Positions 58,370 to 64,000 of a DNA stretch of 64,000 nt are shown here, piece after piece. Position 1 is the first letter of the stretch. Every line of letters starts with the position of its first letter. The notes beneath the pieces are model-generated. The model was not told where the DNA came from and searched no databases. It saw only the letters and a program-made list of their open reading frames with translations. Source of the stretch: Sinohyriopsis cumingii (Eukaryota > Mollusca > Bivalvia > Unionida > Unionidae); NCBI GenBank assembly GCA_028554795.2, contig CM068838.1:131933268-131997267 (forward strand). Reading direction: 5' to 3'. The translations under genes and the position numbers were made by a program.

Positions 58370-58980
58370 GTCTACAATCTACAGTTAAAAAGCTCTATAA
58401 ATGGTTCACTTTTTGGCTGAGGAAAAGCCAAGTTCTCTACTATCTATAGTTATTAATATAAGTAGATGGCCTGTACTTTTGGTAAGGAAGAACTCTTGAT
58501 TTTTTAGTTAATAATCAAAGGTCAAAATAGTTTCCACATGTTTTCCACCATCTACAGTTACCAATTATGTAGCTGGCTTGTTCTTTAAGATAAGGAGAAA
58601 ACCAATCGAGTTTGGGGTCAAAAGGTCAAAGGTCAAGGCCACCTTGACTAAAAGAAGGCATGGTTTCCAAACAGTAATTGTATCATGTACAGTTACCAAA
58701 CTTTGTGGATTTCTAGCATTTAGAATATGGATAAACCATATCTACAAAGTCAGTAAGTCATAAGATCAAGGTTACTATACCTAAAAGTAAAAAAAATAAT
58801 TGGTTTTGCACATTAACTCTCCACCATCTACAGGAACCAAATTTTGTGGATGGCTTACATTTGTTTTAAAGAAAGAAAACTTTGATTTTTGGATTAAAAG
58901 ATCAAAGGTCAGTGTCACCATGACTAAAAGAAGAAAACTGGTTTCTGCACAGACAAATTCAGTTATCTAGATTGAGGACT
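58370..58980 (+). repeat. Degenerate ~135-bp tandem repeat, about four to five units
   Basis: Units share (c)caccatctacagttacc, aa(t)tttgtggatggctt, gatcaaaggtcaaggtcacc and actaaaagaagaaa(a)tgg with ttctgcacag. The same family is seen at 39906-40333. Short frames across it are not coding-like. Confidence 0.72.
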
Positions 58981-59309
58981 GTTTATTTTTACTTATATAA
59001 TTTTATATGTACAGTTCTTAAAATAAGTCATTATATATATTTACTTGAGAAGTACATGACACTGTTGAAGTTAGATGGTTTAATCACTCAAGCTTGTCTT
59101 CATTATATAGATTAGAAGAAAATGATTCAGGCTTTTGTAAGAATGTTAAAAAGTGTATGTGTGTTTTTGTTCTCACTCTTATGATTCCTGAAACAAATGT
59201 TACTAATAAATGGTGTTTATTGGGTTACTTACCTCAGTTTGGAGGGAAAATAAGGGCCATAAGATTAACACATCATTCAATGCATACAATAAAAATGGTT
59301 TACTGACAT

Positions 59310-60545
59310 TTTGGGGAAGATATATATGTTTAGAAATAATGATAATATACCAGGAATATTTATAAATGGGGAACAGTATAACATTAGCCAGTATAATGAT
59401 GATACTTGGATGAAATCATTAAAAAATAATCCACAAACATTGAGTCAGTTTTATAAAATATCTGGATAGAAAATGAAAATTGAAAGTGAAAAGCCAAATT
59501 GATATGGTATTCATCTTCATAGATGTAAAATTACAAGAAAATATTAAATTAGATTTGGAAAAACTAACCATATAGAATGTTGGGATATTTTTTTAAACCA
59601 ATGTAAATCGAATATTTGGTTTCACTTTTGAAGAAAGCGTCATGGGGGTAGAAAATACTTTGAACATTTGGAAAATTGAAGAATTTGACATTGTTACAAC
59701 CATTAATGATAAAATCCCAAGCATTCACCAATTCACTAATTTATTTTTCTGTCTACCCAGTCCTAATCTGAACTTAATTTAGAAATTGAATAAAATTATG
59801 CAAATACTCTTATTGTATGGTGGTTCAGATAAGGTGAAAAGAAAGATAATTATAAAATATATTAATGCAGGAAGTTGCAGATGAGAGATTTCGTTGGATT
59901 TATTAAATCATCTGCTTGAAGCCAATGCCAGAAAAGGTACAAAACTGGAACTATTTTATTTACCATGTCTTTTAACAAAATTTGTACATTTTAAAATATA
60001 TTTACTTTTTTTATAAATATTTTGAATATGACTTAGTTCTATTTTGGAAAGATTCTAAGTGCATGATTTATGTTTTATGAATAAATTTTGGATTACAGAT
60101 AAATATTTTTCATACTGGTGAAAATATTTTATATAAAAATTGGTTTAAGAATGGTATTATAAATATTATAAAGTTAATTGATCATAAAGGTGAGGTAATT
60201 CCATTTATAGATTTTAAACAGAAGTATCTGATAACAGAAATAGATGAAGATCTGTTAAAATTTTTACAATAATACACAAAAGCTACAAAAACTTTTTTTG
60301 ACATGTTTTCTTCACTTTTACTTCATTGGAAAAAGAAAAAAAACTGTAATATATGCTAATATATTTTATCTGATTTCAAAACGATTTATAAATTTAGAAA
60401 ATGAGAGTGCAAAATTTTATGTCAGATTTTAGATACACTTTGAGCTTTTTACAGGATAGATGTGGTTATTGTAAACAGATGAAAGAAACAATATCTCATT
60501 TATTTTTTTTATGCAAGAAAGTGAATAATTACTGAAAGAAGTAAA
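59310..60545 (+). mobile_element. Decayed Tx1/L1-like LINE fragment (RT C-terminal half)
   Basis: Sense-strand frames with many stops give, in order: GIFINGEQYNISQYNDDTWM (59353-59412; the QYxDDT catalytic loop, with Ala replaced by Asn), then LSQFYKISG and K-M-K-I-E; IPSIHQFTNLFFCLPSPNLN near 59716-59775; KLNKIMQILLLYGGSDKVKR then KIIIKYIN at about 59784-59870; and near 60455 CGYCKQMKETISHLFFLCKK, the zinc-knuckle-like C..C...H...C end of Tx1/L1 ORF2. No endonuclease or intact 3' end was identified. The copy is old and dead. Confidence 0.8.
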
Positions 60546-63500
60546 TAACTAGATTTAAAAGCACTGTATTGTAATATTGATTTTTTTTAGCATATCCATT
60601 TCTTACCTTTTTTAATTCTTGTGACATGGCATTTATAAGCAAACTATAAAAATGGGATCATTCCAGCCAGTTTTGAAGAGTGTTGTTAAAGTTGAAAATT
60701 ATATTTAAAAATAAATTACTCCATGGATGAAGTTTACAATAAGTGATCTTTGCAAAGTTTATTTACATTTTAGATTATTTGGCTTGTACTTGTTATTTTC
60801 TATTTAGGCATATCATAATTTTTATGGTTATATTTTATTTTAAAATTTATTATTTATTTTACTGAAATACAGAAACACTTTGCACGAGCTCTTCTTCTTC
60901 ATTTTCTTTCTTTCTGTCTAATCCACTTTTTAACCTCATTTTCTTATTCATATGAAATAGTTATTACATACACACTTTTTTGGCTGTGACTATATTTACA
61001 TGGTTTTTATGTGATATGATTATGTATATGCCTTAAGCAAGTTGAACTAGTATATCTAATATTGATGTATCTAATAGTAGTCGATGGAGTCTTTGTGTAA
61101 AATTTAATGTTTTTTCAAACAGCAAACAAATTGGGAAAAAAAATTGAAAGCCTGGATTTTCTAAAAATGCATTTTGATTTAATATTAGAAAGGGTTTCCT
61201 TAGACATGACAAAACAGCATACTTTTTAGCTGTAATTGGTGTTATTTCATGATGATAAATACTTCAGATCACAGCTCAAGTAGTGTCATTTAAATACCAT
61301 TTTTTTCTCAAAATAAATTGATAGGTAAATTAATAATTGTAATGGATGCTAGCTGTCTTGAAATGTCCCTGGACAACAGAAATCTGAGCTGTGGGTTCCT
61401 AAGTCAGTCCTGCAGCCAATTTTCAGTTTTTCCTGTAACAGTTTTAATACTTGTCCATATTTTGTGCTACATAGTAAAATATTAAGTCAGCAGGTTTGGT
61501 TCATCTTGCTAGTCACCTGAAAGTGTTCCATACTAACCAGTCAGTATGCTGATCAATCACTAGTTTGTGAGAGGGGTCAGTTTGACAGACTCCAGTTTTG
61601 ACTCTCTTAGCCAAGGAGTCCAAAATCACTGTTCCCATAGAGTTTTAAAGACTATGTATATTGACCTATTCACTTTTTCATATCATATCATATTAATCAC
61701 TTTTAAAGATGTCAACATTTTAGAAAACTTCTACCAGGCATCTTTCGATCCTAACAATCAGTTACCCATGTACCCCATCAAAGGGAAATTAAATGTGGAT
61801 AGATCTGAAGATGTCAACATTTTTTTAAAATTCACAGTGTCCTGTAAATATCACTACTTAATGTCATCAGGTACAAAGTCCAAGAATTCATCCTCATTGT
61901 CTGATGAAGTTCTGATATCCTCCAACATCATCTAGTAATAGTCGTGGTCTAGTCATCATAAATATCATCTGACTCCCTTTCCTTGACCTCACTGTCAAAT
62001 GTGGATGCTTATTTAGAGACTGAGCTTGAGCTTTGAAAGTAACACTTTAATCATACAATGTGTGAAATCTATTCATGGTTGCAACTGAACACATGTCAAT
62101 TGTGCAGCAAGATCAAATAACCAGCCTCTGTTACTAGCCACTGTACCACACTGGCAGCTCAGTCAAAGAGTTGTCACTTGGGAAAACATGGGATTCAGGT
62201 CAGTTATTTACTGGAAGATGCAGACCTCTGCTTGACACATTACATGTATTCGCAGCTCAGTCCAAAGGATTGTCAACTTGAAAACAAAGTCAGTGTGGCC
62301 TTTACAAGCACTGGCAGGAAACTTGTATATGGTAAACGGGTACTCTGTGGCTCATGTATTTCCCAGGTTATTATCAACGCGCAGGTAACCAAGTATCCGG
62401 ATACCTTTTGGCATTGTTAATCACTTCATTTGCAAGACATGTGCATCAGGTTTTGACCAATAAAAACTCTGAACAATGGAAAATTGGTCAAAGGATGTCT
62501 CAAATATCATTATATAAAGTTGTCTTTGATTTGTTTATCCATTAAACAGACAAATAAACACTGTAACAAAGTAAAACACCAAGGTGACATTGTATTTAGT
62601 TTACATTGCACAATCAATAAATGCAGTGCAGACCTTAAATCATAGGACTGACTCTGCATTGTTTCTTTGTGGACACTGTTTAAGTTTGTTTAATCATTAC
62701 GTTTTCTAGATTAAACATTTTATAGCCACATAGCATAAGACAAAAGGGGTGTGAAAGGAAAGCTTATCTCTCACACTTATCAAAACCTCTTATAATTGCC
62801 CCAGGCTATAGGCATATCATCAACCCCTATCACCATGCATATTGTTTGAAATTACACATTTTCCATGTTGTGTCCACAGATCATACCTTTATGATCAAAT
62901 ATGTGAAGCCTAGGCCAGAATTAATATTTAAAAAATATACTAGCAACAGCAACTAATTTTTGTTATCATCCTGCAAAACTTATTTAGGGATCTTGATCAA
63001 ATAAAACTTAAGCACCTGATTTTACTGGACATACCCAACAAATGGGCATCCAGGGTTGTCATGGTAAATTATGCTTTTGTGCTGAAATCATTTGTCAGTC
63101 ACCAGATTTTAACATCATTATTCAAAGTTAGTGCTCCAACTTTAGTTTCAAACATTCGTCATCCTTAAAAGAAATGCACAATTTTGAAGGGAAAAGCTGA
63201 TCTTGTAATTGAAGTGCCTGGAATGATTACAGTAATGTGTAATCGACATATACATACTTTGTTTCTTGTACAAGCTTCCTGTTATTGATTTAACTATTAG
63301 TGTTATTTTTAGTTTGACCTTAATCCTTTTACAAACACAATAATTTTTAAACCTAATCCCAATGAATGAATAACGAGGTTCACTTAAATGGTTGAGCCTT
63401 TATGTAAGTCAAAGCACTGCAATATTAAATCCCCATTATGAATCTATTTATAACATATGGCATTGAATATGTAGAGATCAGATAAAATTCTGTTATATCA

Positions 63501-64000
63501 CAATCAGTTATCATTTGAACCAGTATTACAGCCAGAAAGTGTGGATACTCTTGGTTGGAAGGGGCCTTGCTCAAAAGTCACTGTTATAATGACATTTTTA
63601 ATTTTGCATTGAAAATTTATATTCATTTTTTTTTTCTTCAAATATAATAAAACAAGTAGAATTTATATTTTTTATAAAGCAAAGCTAATCTAACATAATG
63701 GACTTATATTATCTTTTAATAAAGAATCAGCATTTAAAAAATGGCAAGTTTATCAATTACATTGCGTACAGTTGACTGATTACTTGTACACATAATCTTA
63801 TAAGGATAATCAGGTAGGTATTTAAACTGGGTCAGTAATACAACAGTGTCAGTCAGAGGAGAGGAGAGAGTCTATTGCATACAGTCTGTCATAACTGAAA
63901 TGAATTAAAAATAAAAATAACACATTTATAAAATTAAGGCATGTAATGGTTTTCCAGCAAGAATAATAACTATAAAGTAATTAATAACATTTATTAAGAA
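60546..64000. other. AT-rich DNA to window end, no gene recognised
   Basis: Several open stretches exist (61567-61935, 122 codons; 62178-62420, 80 codons) but show no family similarity, splice structure or codon pattern I can support. The phrase gatgtcaacattt occurs twice (about 61708 and 61811). Further exons of the unidentified gene could be hidden here. Confidence 0.4.

Noticed and set aside
61567..62420. 122- and 80-codon + strand frames as genes or exons
   Set aside because: No family similarity, no convincing splice borders, and composition like the surrounding AT-rich DNA.

Overview
The window looks like AT-rich, intron- and repeat-dominated genomic DNA of a marine invertebrate. A lophotrochozoan, perhaps a mollusc, fits best: DIRS, Penelope-like, CR1/L2 and Tx1/L1 retroelements, hAT MITEs and tRNA-headed SINEs occur together, and introns reach 4-10 kb. 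There is no sign of prokaryotic organisation. The taxon is inferred, not shown.

Only two host genes can be supported, both on the + strand. The first is ENY2 (SAGA deubiquitinase module / TREX-2 subunit). Five coding exons between 3109 and 31529 join in phase to give 102 codons with near-perfect family similarity from exon 2 onward. Its four introns (about 5.0, 9.3, 3.9 and 9.9 kb) hold a 29-bp minisatellite, a 23-bp minisatellite split by a SINE, a 60-bp satellite, several SINEs, three decayed DIRS copies (one split by a 2.06-kb TA-flanked terminal-inverted-repeat element) and a recent 214-bp tandem duplication. The second gene is unidentified. A CpG-rich 5' end with a perfect CRE lies at 48.9-49.1 kb and carries a short first coding exon (49066-49093); a phase-compatible 218-nt exon follows at 57256-57473. 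The rest of that gene was not found and may lie beyond the window.

Layout: 0-3.1 kb, SINE end, degenerate short repeats, one interspersed repeat; 3.1-31.5 kb, ENY2; 31.5-35.3 kb, a MITE and a 74-bp repeat; 35.3-39.9 kb, a 72-bp satellite containing an internal copy of its own left flank; 40-45.1 kb, degenerate repeats, SINEs, a 48-bp tandem repeat and an antisense CR1/L2 LINE; 46-48 kb, TA tracts and a Penelope-like GIY-YIG fragment between long inverted arms; 48.1-48.9 kb, two hAT-type MITEs beside the second promoter; 49-57.5 kb, second gene with a CR1 tail, a SINE and three tandem-repeat families in its intron; 57.5-64 kb, degenerate repeats, a decayed Tx1/L1-like LINE and plain AT-rich DNA.

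Most open reading frames in the window come from tandem repeats whose unit is a multiple of three (72, 60, 48 bp) or are chance frames in AT-rich DNA, and are not reported as genes. All identifications are by eye; no database search was possible.
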